Below are positions 10,651-21,039 of a stretch of 64,000 nucleotides of DNA, piece by piece. A program made the position numbers and the translations under genes. Below the pieces are notes generated by a model that ran no database searches, was not told the DNA's origin, and saw only the letters and a list, made by a program, of their open reading frames with translations. This DNA comes from Laburnicola sp. R22_1 (lineage: Eukaryota > Ascomycota > Dothideomycetes > Pleosporales > Didymosphaeriaceae): positions 1,984,001 through 2,048,000 of the forward strand of contig JACONQ010000005.1 of the NCBI GenBank assembly GCA_014281115.1. Direction: 5' to 3'. Position 1 is the stretch's first letter. Every line of letters begins with the position of its first letter.

Positions 10651-11130
10651 CGATACCAAACTCCGCGATGCTCTTGACATTGAGCAAAAGCTTGAGTCAA
10701 ATATCCTCAGTTAGAGTTCTCACCCAGGCATATTAAAATTCAACAACGATAAAGCCATTCCTGTTAGATCCCAACTAATTTTAATACAGCAATTGCAAAG
10801 GCTCTCTACAAATCCGCCGGGTACACTGAGTTTGCCGTTCTGACCTCTCTCGAACCTATGCCTATGATTCCTCAGGTCCTCCAGCAGACGCTGTTCTTCT
10901 CCAAACTGGTTGGGTATACTGACCACGAGGACGGAGAGTGGGAGATTCTCATGTCAGGCCCTCGCAATGTGCATGCGCATCTCGCCGTCCAGGCACTTCT
11001 TCGCGAGCTCCGACTCGCTTTGGAGAAGATAACTAGTGAGTTCGCATCTGGATACTATCCGTCATTTTGAATTTTCCTGACATACTGCGTAGGGGCTATG
11101 CCGGTTGGTGATACGTTCCCGTCCCGTTGA
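10583..11130 (+). CDS. Small protein of unknown function, 3 exons
   Basis: The exons are 10583 (or 10640)-10709, 10790-11035 and 11093-11130. The introns are 80 bp (GTTAGA...ACAG, branch CTAAT at 10775) and 57 bp (GTGAGT...GTAG, branch CTGAC). All phases agree, and the total is 136 aa from the first ATG or 117 aa from the second. The core reads GYTEFAVLTSLEPMPMIPQV, then a Trp-Glu rich turn and a helical segment with many Leu and Arg (LAVQALLRELRLALEKI). No signal peptide, membrane helix or known motif is visible, and I do not recognise a family. The two ATGs come from the 57-bp duplication around the start; the copy at 10640 is probably the ancestral start. Confidence 0.6.
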
Positions 11131-12312
11131 GGAGGCGGCTGTCGTAGAGTATGGGCGGCTGTGTGTTGAGCATGTCAGTCAGTCGATTGGGGACGAAGTC
11201 CGCAGTTAGGCTTACCAAGGCGGCATTAGAGGAGGAGAATATGGCCTTACTTTCCACCCATAAATACCCGGCACAAGCACAGGGATATAATTGAATGGCA
11301 AACTCAATCCAGAGTTGCTGTATTACAGATAATTGTTGCAACCAACACGATTTTGTCGGTGGAGGAGCCGAAATTTTTTTCGGGCGATATGTGACTCACA
11401 AGGAGCCGAACCAAAGTTCAACTAGATGCGCATATGCATACCACAACTATGCTTCCATCACATGCGACTGTTATACTTTGCTGGTGAGGGGAGCCGTAGC
11501 AATATTAAAAGGCAGTGCTGTATTACAGATTACCAATCTAATGTTTGATCAAACGTTCTCATAAAACATATGACGCTTAGTGCAAGAATGCACTTGATAA
11601 TATGCATAGCTAAATCAAACAGACCTGAGAACATATAATAGAATCGTCGAGTACCATAGGGAGGTTACTACCTAGGTAATCATAAACCGCATCCAATCAT
11701 CTTCTCGCAATTGATCGCCGCAACTCTTCCTAATGGTAAACTTAATAAATGTGTATCTTGTGTCATTCATTACTGTTGCGCTTCCCAGTCTAGAATTTAC
11801 TGGTCTAAATCTTACTCGGAATGAATCGCATATTCTTATCAGGTCTTTTTATTCGTAGGAAGCAGTTCTTCAATCATTTATTTTCACTGAGCTCGGTCCA
11901 TTCCTGAGGCCGTTCTTTCCGATAGGCAGTTGTCCGCCCGATGGTGCGATGACCCGTGATAGGGCGTGGCCTATTTCTATTGTTATATTCTGGCGTTATA
12001 TGGGTCATGTCTTGCGCGAAACCTTGATTCAAGTACCGTCCTAGCGAGAAGCACGTTAAGATACGTCGCTATGTCGCGCAAGAATTTCCATAGCGTGGAA
12101 ATTTCGTGTGGAGGGAGGTGGTCGCGTTGGAAGTTCCCTGGTCACACCTACCTACTCTAAGTGCTATCATTGGGCAACTGCTATTGAAGCGTTTTCGCGA
12201 ACCTCCCCAACGCTACAAAGATGTTCCTCTCGACCTGAACGTGCGCCACTCACATCCATTCCATCATTCGAACACAACCGCATCCTGGATTCGAAACATT
12301 AATAACCACACC
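11131..12312. other. Gene-poor stretch
   Basis: No gene could be supported. AT content is higher than in neighbouring genes. A 15-bp motif TGCTGTATTACAGAT occurs at about 11318 and 11517. A frame at 12106-12591 (+) is open into the minisatellite but lacks any domain. Confidence 0.4.
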
Positions 12313-12507
12313 ATGATAGCCCCCGCTATGGAAGATCCCGCTATGAAGGACTACATCATGAAAGCTTACATCATGGAAAACCATACCACGAACACCCGAG
12401 CTACGAACAACCCAGCCCCGACAAAACAAACCACGCAGGGCAAAGCCACGAAGAATCCAACTACCACCAAACAAACCGTGAATGGCCAAGCCATGAACAG
12501 CAAAAAC
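12313..12507. repeat. 15-bp minisatellite, 13 units, open on both strands
   Basis: Thirteen consecutive 15-base units start at ATG 12313 (for example ATGGAAGATCCCGCT, ATGAAGGACTACATC, ATGAAAGCTTACATC, ACGAAGAATCCAACT). Read on the plus strand they encode degenerate pentapeptides (MEDPA, MKDYI, MKAYI, TKNPT); on the minus strand FHDVS, FHDVV, LRGLF. The repeat sits inside a 161-codon plus frame (12106-12591) and a 109-codon minus frame, neither with a recognised domain. Confidence 0.85.
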
Positions 12508-12575
12508 GAGAACAGCATCAGGATCCGCCATCAAGAACTGCAGCTCGAGCAAGACTACAAAAAGGTTATTCTCCA

Positions 12576-13544
12576 TCAAAAGTCAAGATGACTTGGTCCC
12601 GGGAGGTCATGGAAGACCGGCTGACGATCGAGGGAGAACTGTGTTCAGATGTCAAACTATGAAATGAACGTGAAGTCGCTGAACTTACTCTGACATTCTT
12701 TTCAACATCCATAACTAGCGCTTCTTCGGAGAACAGAATGAACGACTGGTGCAAATCGATATGTTGCTGCGCACTAGCTTCGAACTCTTTCTGACTCCTC
12801 CTCACTGCGGGTACTGACGCTGGCCCTTTCAGGTATATCTTATAGACTAGAGCATACTGGGGTGCATCCGCACCACCAAAGTAGTCGTTTAGGTCGAAAT
12901 GCTCAAAGACCTCCCCGACATTGACGATGAGATCCCAAGCCTCATCTTGGCAGTGTTTTTCGAGTGCTCGAATCAGCCCAGGAGTAACTTGTTCCTCTAA
13001 CTTCTGTCCATTTTTCTCTCCCTGTGGCGTTGAGATGAAATACATAGCCACAGTGTTGCTCTGCCCGAACAGTCCTTCGGACGCCAGACGAGTTGGAAGC
13101 CGTAACTTCTTCTCAGTCGCCATCAGTACAATGCTGGTTTCAAAGTCGGCGAAAAGTGGTCCGTCGGGACCGATTTTCTCCTTCACATAGTCACTGTTGA
13201 AGACCATCTTTACATGCTCCCAATCGCGGAAGTACAACTCCGTAGTGTCGTCGCGCCCGCACCAGGCATGATTTGCGTTCAGAGGACCACCGGCACGTGA
13301 TCCGAAAGCGGCATCGAAGACTTGGGTTTGAATGTATTTACTATCGCACAGAAGTTGAGGTGTAAGTATAGTAACCTAGAACAGGACCAACAGATGCAAC
13401 TCACTGGGGCTTTTGGTTTATATCCTCTGGGATGTCGGTGAGGCCTCCGTGGACACGAAAGCGGTGGTCAAAGTACTCTTTGCGGGTCATATTAGGCTTT
13501 CGCCGACCAGTAGCAATCTGCTTGATGAGGTGCGTCGACGACAT
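12576..13544 (-). CDS. EthD-domain-like protein, 3 exons
   Basis: On the minus strand the exons are 13544-13405, 13340-12689 and 12638-12576, giving 284 aa. Intron 1 is 64 bp (GTGAGT...ATAG). Intron 2 is 50 bp (GTAAGT...ACAG); without it the frame runs on to a stop at 12566. The start MSSTHLIKQIATGRRKPNMT leads into a ferredoxin-like fold with RKEYFDHRFRVHGGLTDIPE, KYIQTQVFDAAFG and YFRDWEHVKMVFNSDYV, which resembles EthD-domain proteins. In fungi such proteins act as dehydratases or decarboxylase-like enzymes in aromatic polyketide and catabolic pathways. A second half (about 150-250) resembles a repeat of the same fold. Upstream on the same strand lies an FAD monooxygenase, suggesting a small aromatic-compound gene pair. 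The family call is moderate, the exon model good. Confidence 0.65.
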
Positions 13545-13662
13545 TCCGAGTTTTGGCAAATGCCGAGAGTCCCTTCGTTAGTCTAGTGCTCAAGACGTTC
13601 CAGCCACCAGCTGGCCTAATGAATTTATATAGCAATTTGTCTCCATTGGCATCAGCAACGCG

Positions 13663-13852
13663 GTACGTAATTCCATCCACATTCCTAACAACAGACTTGA
13701 GAGCTGAGGTAGTGGAAAGTGGGGAAGAACAGTAATAAGGCGCGATTCAATACGTCGGTACGCAATTCCATCCACATTCCGACGACAGACCTAAGAGCTG
13801 AAGTAGTGGAAAGTAGGGAAGAATGGTAATAAGGCCAGATTTAATACGTCGC
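13663..13852. repeat. 95-bp tandem duplication
   Basis: Copy 1 is 13663-13757 and copy 2 is 13758-13852, both beginning GTACG(T/C)AATTCCATCC and sharing AGTGGAAAGT(G/A)GGGAAGAA. The copies lie 120-310 bp upstream of the EthD-like gene's start on the minus strand, where its promoter should be. Most differences are transitions. Confidence 0.9.
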
Positions 13853-14128
13853 CAATCTGAAGCGATACTTTAGCGGCATCGCGTTGAACGAGCAGTTAAT
13901 CTTGGGAGCGCCTACATTTTTGCAGCTTAGCTGCAAATTATGGTTAGGATTCTGTCGTGCATATACGGCATTGGGTGAATAGAAAGCAGTAACGTTAATT
14001 AGCTAAAATGTGGACACTACATGTGTAGACATTCTATCTATCATTGCACTAAAGCTGCTCCTCCACCGGTACCGATCACAAGCCGACAAACTATTTTAAT
14101 TTTACACGGCTGGACCAACATTTGTTGA

Positions 14129-15520
14129 CTACGTTCTCGGCAGACCAATTCGCTGGTTGTTTCCACCGGATGGCTCTCGGATCAGACTCTCCATCACTCC
14201 AGGATATGTCCAGTTGATCTTTTCAAACATGTAAATTTCCTCTGCGGTCATTTTGTCAAAAGATTTTCGAGTGTTTCCCTGAATCCGACTGGCTCGCGGT
14301 CTCCGCACACTGTCAAAATCTTTCAGAACTTCAGGCACAGAGCCTCGAGTAATACCCGGTTGCAGGAACAATCGAAAGGCTTCTGCGTCCTCTACCGCCT
14401 GTGTCCCGCCTTGCCCCTGATGTGGCGTCATTGCATGAGCCGCGTCACCTATGAGGACAGTCCTGCCCTTTATGTAAGTGGGTAACGGGTCCTGATCGCG
14501 TAGCTGCCATAACTTAAGGTTATTTGCTAACCTTCACGCCGTTATATTAGCATATGAAACGCTTGACAGCCGTAAGTGGCCATTCTCACCTTAGATAATC
14601 CAGTACCCAGCTTGGAAAGTCGTCAAAAGCTGACAACAACTCGACCTTGTCGCCTGCAGTAGACCAAGATTCGGTCGTTGCATGTTTCAACGCACTGTCT
14701 GGTACGATTGCAACGAAGTTGAGGAGTTCGAAGTTCCTGCAGGGATACATAACCACAGACCTCATGGTTCCATCAAAAGAATAGACCGTTGTCAGGCAAG
14801 CTCTTTTGCTTGAGTCCAGGATTTCTGGCTTCCTCCCAAACTGCTCCGTAATTAAATCTGCATTGAGAGTGAATCGGAATGCGGATAGCCCTGAAGGTCT
14901 CGCGGTGGAGTAGGCGGCATCTCCAACCACAAGTGGACGTATTGTTGATTTGATACCATCCGCAGCTGTGGAGATTTCGATTAGATATTTTGCACAAAGC
15001 AATATATAACATTGAAGAGTTTTCACTTACCAACTACTAGGTCTGCGAGGACTTCCTCGCCCGAGCTCAGTACTACGCGCCCCTGATTGACGTCAACATC
15101 GACGACGTCAGCACCCCAACACACTTCTGCAGGCCGTCCAGGAATGCCAGATCCCTCTAAGTCGGTGGTCGCTAGTCTGAGGAACTCGTCCCTAAGGTCA
15201 GAACGATGCTGAAAGAGCCAATCCGCTCCGTAGTGCGCAGCGTAATCCGTCTCTTTATCAAGTTTGAGCTCCCCGTCTTTGTTGAAAACCTTGTTCCTGC
15301 TCACTGGTAACGATCCTGCTTTGAGACGGTTGAAGTGCAGCGTGTCCAGGATACGCACGCCATTTGGTCCGATATTGATTGCTGTGCCAACTTCCTGTGC
15401 TGTAGATGTGCGTTCGTAAATCCTAACCTCGTGTTTCTCACGGAGAACGCGAGCCGCAAGCGCTCCCGCAAGGCCTCCCCCAACAATAACGACTTTGAGC
15501 GGTTGATCCAACGTCGACAT
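14129..15520 (-). CDS. FAD-dependent monooxygenase (salicylate hydroxylase-like), 3 exons
   Basis: On the minus strand the exons are 15520-15031, 14965-14590 and 14531-14129, giving 422 aa. The introns of 65 and 58 bp have GTAAGT and GTGAGA donors and ACAG and GAAG acceptors. The N-terminus has the dinucleotide-binding motif VVIVGGGLAGALAARVL (GxGxxG at 14-19) and YERT (Glu for the FAD ribose). Splicing creates the second conserved block ADGIKSTIR. The third is LIGDAAHAMTPHQGQGG (GD at 317-318), which contacts FAD. Flavoproteins of this class hydroxylate aromatic or polyketide substrates using NAD(P)H and oxygen. The length is typical. There are no membrane segments. It is the last gene before the AT-rich DNA begins about 200 bp upstream of its start. 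The substrate is not predictable. Confidence 0.88.
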
Positions 15521-15842
15521 CTTTTTCTGACCTGTTTCTCTCTTCTCTTTCTGTTGGTTGGCGTTAGACGCCTTGTGTTTGATTGTCTCAGTTTCATGAT
15601 GAGTTTTATGATGCGTCGTGGTGTTACGGTACTGCAGGGAAGCGCTCTCCACAGTCCGAACACATCCCCACATAGAGCATCCGGTCATCTCCACAACCCG
15701 AAATTGCATAATACGAACTAGAGGTCATTCTGCTAGAGCTAAAGATAACACTTAGGCCCTAGTTATACTAGGAGCTAAACGCGTGTTAGTAAAAACCTCT
15801 TGCTAGTAGTAATAGGGGTTCTAAATTAAAAATAATAGTACT

Positions 15843-15970
15843 ATGTGTTGTTAATTAACTACCTAGGGGTAGAATAATAAAGACTTTTATCTTAAATAAT
15901 ATAATAAACAAAGTAAAGCCTCCTAGTTAGTAATTATAAAGAGTGTAAAAAAGTAATTATAAAAAAAGCG
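15843..15970 (+). mobile_element. HP9 short element, forward copy
   Basis: The copy begins ATGTGTTGTTAATTAACTAC and ends AAAAAAAGCG. It contains the CTACCTAGGGGTAG palindrome and a decayed AGCAG...CTGCT palindrome. The flanks AATAGTACT and ACTAGTACT give a 9-bp target duplication with one mismatch. Confidence 0.75.
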
Positions 15971-16274
15971 ACTAGTACTATATATTATAAGAAGTAAATA
16001 AGACATACTAAATACAATAAATAAATATTATAAAGAGTATAAAATATACTAAATAAAATAAATAAATATTATAAAGGGTATAAGATAAAAAGAATAATAA
16101 TAGTAAATAGTATATATATAGTGTTAATTAAATCTATCCCTAGATAGGTACATTAACGTCACATATAATAAAAAAGCAAAGCCCTTTACTTAGTAATTCA
16201 AAAGAGTGTATAAATAGTATATATATTAAATTATCTATCTAGAAGTAGAATAATAAAGACTTTTATTTTAAACT

Positions 16275-16553
16275 ATTAAATAGGTACTTCTAGCTAGCTA
16301 TATAGACATTAATATCTAATACTCTATATTAGTAAGGATAAAAGGTGTATAGAATAATTGTATAAAAAAGGAAATAATATAATATAACTAACTTTTATAT
16401 TAATTACTTATATCTAAAAAAGTATAAAAAAGAAGATTCTATAGTATATAGACTGTAGCGTATAGGCATTATATAATACTATATAATACTATTATATAGT
16501 AATATTAAAACCTTAATAATCTTAGGTGCCCTTGCCTATATAGTGTACAGACA
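16275..16553. repeat. ~280-bp repeat inserted in an HP9 copy
   Basis: It matches, in reverse complement, the segment at 30150-30436; both carry CACTATATAGGCAAG(G/A)GCA near one end and AGTACTT/AAGTACTT near the other. Here it separates the left half (about 16229-16274) and right half (about 16554-16612) of one HP9 copy, so it looks like a separate inserted element. No coding frame was seen. Confidence 0.65.
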
Positions 16554-16620
16554 TAAATAATATAATAAAAAAGTAGAGTTCTCTACTTAGTAATTAAAGA
16601 AAGTGTAAAAATAAATAGTA

Positions 16621-16750
16621 TATATTATTAATTAACTATCTGGAGGTAGAATAATAAAGACTTTTATCTTAAATAATATAATAAAAAAGTGGAGCCCTCT
16701 ACTTAGTAATTAAAAAGAGCGTAGAAAGGTAAATTATAAAAAAAATAGTA
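16621..16750 (+). mobile_element. HP9 short element, forward copy
   Basis: The order of blocks is as in other copies: TTAATTAACTATCTGGAGGTAG, then AAAGACTTTTATCTTAAATA, then GGAGCCCTCTACTTAGTAAT. All differences from the best-preserved copies look like transitions. Confidence 0.65.
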
Positions 16751-16917
16751 TAGTATTAGAATAGTATATACTAACTAAACGCTCTTTTTAATTACTAATT
16801 AGAAAGCTTTACTTTTTTTATTGTATTATTTAGTTAGCTTGCCAAATACCTTTTTTGACCTTTTTTTAGTTTATGGTTAAAGTAGATTAAGATAGAAGAT
16901 TATTATAGTAGTTTAAA

Positions 16918-17048
16918 CGCGCTTTTTATTATTATTACCTTTTTACGCCTTTTTTAATTACTAAGTAGAAGGCTTTGCTTTTTTATTATATTATTTAAGA
17001 TAAAAGCCTTTATTATCCTACTCTTAGGTAGATAAAATAACGCTATAT
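16918..17048 (-). mobile_element. HP9 short element, reverse copy
   Basis: It starts CGCGCTTTTTATTATTATTA after TTTAAA and ends with ...AATAACGCTATAT. The same TTTAAACGCGC context precedes reverse copies at 17348 and 19148, so these copies may have been duplicated as part of a larger unit. Confidence 0.65.
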
Positions 17049-17126
17049 ATTATTTAAAATAAAAGTCTTTATTATTCTACTTCTATATAGTTAATTTAAT
17101 AATATATATAGTGAGTAAAAAAATCT

Positions 17127-17256
17127 ATGTGTTGTTAAAATAACTACCTAGGGTAGAACGACAAAGGATTTTATCTCAAATAACATGATAAAAAAAGCAG
17201 AGCCCCCTGCTTAGTAATTAAAAAAAGAGCGTAAAATAGGTGATTATAAAAAAAGC
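17127..17256 (+). mobile_element. HP9 short element, forward copy with perfect 9-bp duplication
   Basis: It begins ATGTGTTGTTAAAATAACTA and ends AAAAAAAGCG. It is flanked on both sides by AAAAAATCT (17118-17126 and 17257-17265). The AGCAGAGCCCCCTGCT palindrome is intact. Confidence 0.8.
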
Positions 17257-17347
17257 GAAAAAATCTATATATTAAAATATAGTAAGGTTAGTATACTATA
17301 CTTATAAGTACGCGCTAAGATTACTAAGCTCGCTTAGTATTTTAAAC

Positions 17348-17460
17348 GCGCTTTTTATATTATTAGCACCTTTTTACACCCTTTTTAATTACTAAGTAAA
17401 GGGTTCTACTTTTTTATTATATTATTTAAGATAAAAGTCTTTATTATCCTATCTCTAAGT
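17348..17460 (-). mobile_element. HP9 short element, reverse copy
   Basis: It begins CGCGCTTTTTATATTATTAG after TTTAAA and contains TAATTACTAAGTAAAGGGTT and ATAAAAGTCTTTATTATCCT. The far end is decayed. Confidence 0.6.
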
Positions 17461-20400
17461 AAATAAATATATAATATTTCCTTCTATATAAGAGTTATAA
17501 ACTATCTCTACTTATTTAGTTTTTAAGTAGCTCTACTATATTTAATTACTATATTTTTATTATTATATTACTAGCGCCTATATAATATTATATATATATT
17601 AAGTCTAGAGTATATTAAAGTTTTTTTAATATCTCATTTAGCTTCTAAGATAATCTATAATAATAACACTCTGCCTACCTACCTAGTATATTACTAGATA
17701 ATTAATACCTATCTTTTAACTTTCTATTATCTTACTAGATAATAGACCTTTACCTACTACTTTATTATCTAATAATTAACTACTTAGAACCTCTAAATAC
17801 ACTACTTTTATAATATATATTTTATAATTAACTATGTCTAGTATAAAAGACTAATTTATATATGCTAATAAATAATTCCTATTTAGCCTAACTTATCTTA
17901 CTACCTTACCTTTTTAATATATTTTTAGTATACCTATAGCTTTCTATTATAGTGTTATAGTCGGCTTACTAAACACCTTTTTTAACATTTTTTTTAGTTT
18001 GAGGTTAAAGTTTAAATGTGCTTTTTATAATTACTTTTTTATTATATTATTTAAGATAAAAGCCTTTATTGTGCTACCCCTAGGTAGTTAATATAACGCC
18101 ACATAGTATTATACTATATACTAAAAGGTCTATAATATTTTTTTAATATATATAGTATTAAATTAACTATTTATAAATAGAATTATTGGCTTGCCAAATA
18201 CCTTTTTTAACCTGTTTTTTTGGTTTGAGGTTAAAGTAGGTTAAAATAGAAGGTTATTATATACTACTATGTATAGCACCTAATTCTAATTAAAGACTAA
18301 CCTTAAATATCTAGCAATGCGATAATAGTTTAAACTTACTTGCACCTCCTAATACCTATAAGCTCCTAGTCCTAACGTAAGGTTTACTTACAGCGTATAT
18401 AGTACATCTAGCTTATTACTACTACTATTATTAGTTATCTACGCTTATGCGCTAGATAAGCTAACTTAATAGCAATAATAGTAATAATAGTTAGAAGAAT
18501 CTTATAGATCTATATAACGCTCTTACTACTATGCAGCTTATTAATAAACACCTTATTATTATTCTTTTATATTCCTTACTAGATTCTATTACTAATAAGA
18601 AGTAATTGCTTCTACTAGAGTAGGAACATAGGCTTACTAGTCCTTAAGAACTAGATAAGCTACTAATCTAGCTAGTATATAAGAATTGCCTTACAAATAG
18701 TTAGGTATACTAGGCTCTTCTAAATTATCTTATATATATAATAGAACTTTAGCGTTATTACTTTAGTAGTAGTAGCGCGTATCTTTAGCGTATACTTTTA
18801 GTAATAGTAAGTACTTCTTTAGGAATAATATTAATGCCTAGATATATAGTAGGGTGTAGGTGTAGAGAGATAGTAGGGATTTTATTAAGAATAATCTTAA
18901 TATAGTAATAGAGTAATAGTGTATCTAGTATATATTACTCTTATTCTACTTATAAGTATAGTAGTAGTACATACCTATTAATATATTAACTTATATTATT
19001 TATAATAATTAGGATAATAGAGGAGATAGCTTATAGCGTAGCCGCGCCTAAGTTTTATTCCCTAAAGTTCTAAGTAGCCTCTTTATAAAAATTTTGCTTA
19101 TAGAAGCCTTGCGCTAAGACTACTAAGCTTACTTAGCAGTTTAAACGCGCTTTTTTTATGCCTAATTACTTTTTTACGCTTTTTTTAATTACTAAGTAGG
19201 GGGCTCTGCTTTTTTTGTTATGTTATTTAAGATAACGTACTTTGCACTCGAGTCGGACACTCCATCGAGTCGGACACTTTGCCAAGACCCCACCAAAACG
19301 TACTATCAGCAATAGTATAACGCGATGCCTTAACCACACAATAAACTACCAGCGTTAAAAGAAGCGCGTATACAGCTTACAATCCAGGCTATTAAACAAG
19401 ACGCAACACTCTCTTAGCGACGCGCTGCAGCTATCTACAACGTCTCTTAAAGTACACTTAGCAACTAACGCGCTAGAAAGACGTTTAGACGCAACTGCGC
19501 ACCTAACAAAATAAGACTTACTATAAGAGAGGAGTAGGCGATTGTGGAGCATATACTCAATCTAGACGCGCGAGGATTTCCGCCTCGGCTCAATACTATA
19601 AAAGATATGGCTAATTCTTTACTGGCTGCACGCCACTATAAGCCAGTTGGCCAGAGGTGGCCTTATGACTTTGTTAAGCGCCAGCCAGAGCTTAAAGTCA
19701 AGTTCAATCGAAAGTACGACTACAAGAGAGCTCTCCAGAAGGATCCTAAGGTAATACAAGACTAGTTCCGGCTTATAGAGAATATAAAGGCCAAATATGG
19801 TATCCTGGATAAGGACACCTATAATTTTAATAAAGCAGGCTTTATAATAGGCATAATATTGACTAGAGTAGTAGTCACAGGCTCTAAGCATTGAGGACGG
19901 CTAAAGTAGGTGCAGCAGGGCAATAGGGAGTGGACAACAGTTATCCAAGGCATCAATGCAATAGGGTAGTGGATCCCACCCTTTATTATCTTTGGGGGCA
20001 AGCACCACCTCTCCGCCTAGTATAAGGAGAAGGATCTACCTCATAATTAGGTTATTGCAGTCTCTAAGAACAGCTAGACAACAAATAAGCTTAGTCTATA
20101 GTGGCTAAAGCACTTTAATAAGCATATAAAGAGGCGTGTTATTAGCACAATATATTTGCTTATTCTTAACAGCTATAAGAGTCATAACTTGTTTGAATTC
20201 AAACAGTATTGCAAGAAGAGCAATATTATTACTCTCTATATGCCCTCGCATTCGTCGCACCTCTTGCAGCCACTTAATGTGGGCTGTTTCGCGCCTTTAA
20301 AAAAGGCGTATAGGCGCTAAGCTAAGGATTTAATGCGCAACCACATCACGCACATCACTAAAATCGAGTTTCTGCCTTGCTTTATTACTGCTTTTAAGGC

Positions 20401-21039
20401 TTCGTTTACTAAAAGTAATATTAAAGGAGGCTTTCAAGGTGCTGGCCTAGTGCCCCACAACCTAGAAGCTGTGATATCACAGCTTAACGTCCGCCTACGT
20501 ACGCCTCCACTTTGTACTATTCGCGATAGTATATAGGAGTCGCAAACTCCGCGAAATAGTACAGAACTTAGGTCGCAATCGACGCTAGTTAAGCAGAGGA
20601 TTCAAAGGCATGTGGATAGTTCCCTAACTTATATAGTTAAGGCGATAGAAAAGCTCGTTAAAGGCGCTAAGATAATACCGTGCCCGTGCGCGTAACGACC
20701 CACGTCGCGTAACGACCTAGAAACAACGCGCTCACTACTTTAAAAATAAGGGTATTGCAACAGCTATAATAGCTATTATTATAAGATTTTGTAGTAGAGT
20801 AGTAAACAAAGGCATGCGATTAATTTATACTATCTAAATTTACTTAGAAGGTTAACGTTGCGGCCACAGCGGGTAGTAAAAGCTAGGGCAGCTAATGCAG
20901 CCTATAATACCTCCTTAGCAGCTACACTAGCACTACGTTGTTTCTAACGCTTATTAGCTTAAGTAGAGGCTTTTAAGGCCTTGCGCTTGCCCTTTTAGGA
21001 TAGTTATATAGCTTTTTTAGCATTGCGAGCTGCCTTCTA

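Larger units (their letters stand above)
15726..19147. other. AT-rich, RIP-degraded repeat DNA
   Basis: Composition changes abruptly near 15,725 from GC-balanced to strongly AT-rich, dominated by TA, AT and TAG. No intact frame exists. The stretch is built of HP9 copies in both orientations, a 280-bp repeat (16275-16553), and three copies of a motif GCTTGCCAAATACCTTTTTT or its decayed forms (about 16848, 17970, 18187), followed by GAGGTTAAAGTAG. The stretch 17470-18000 and 18270-19130 resembles no family I can name. Confidence 0.7.

Noticed and set aside
12106..12591. 161-codon plus-strand frame as a definite gene
   Set aside because: It owes its openness to the 15-bp repeat, has no domain, and overlaps the end of the EthD-like gene. 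It is kept only as a repeat and a finding.
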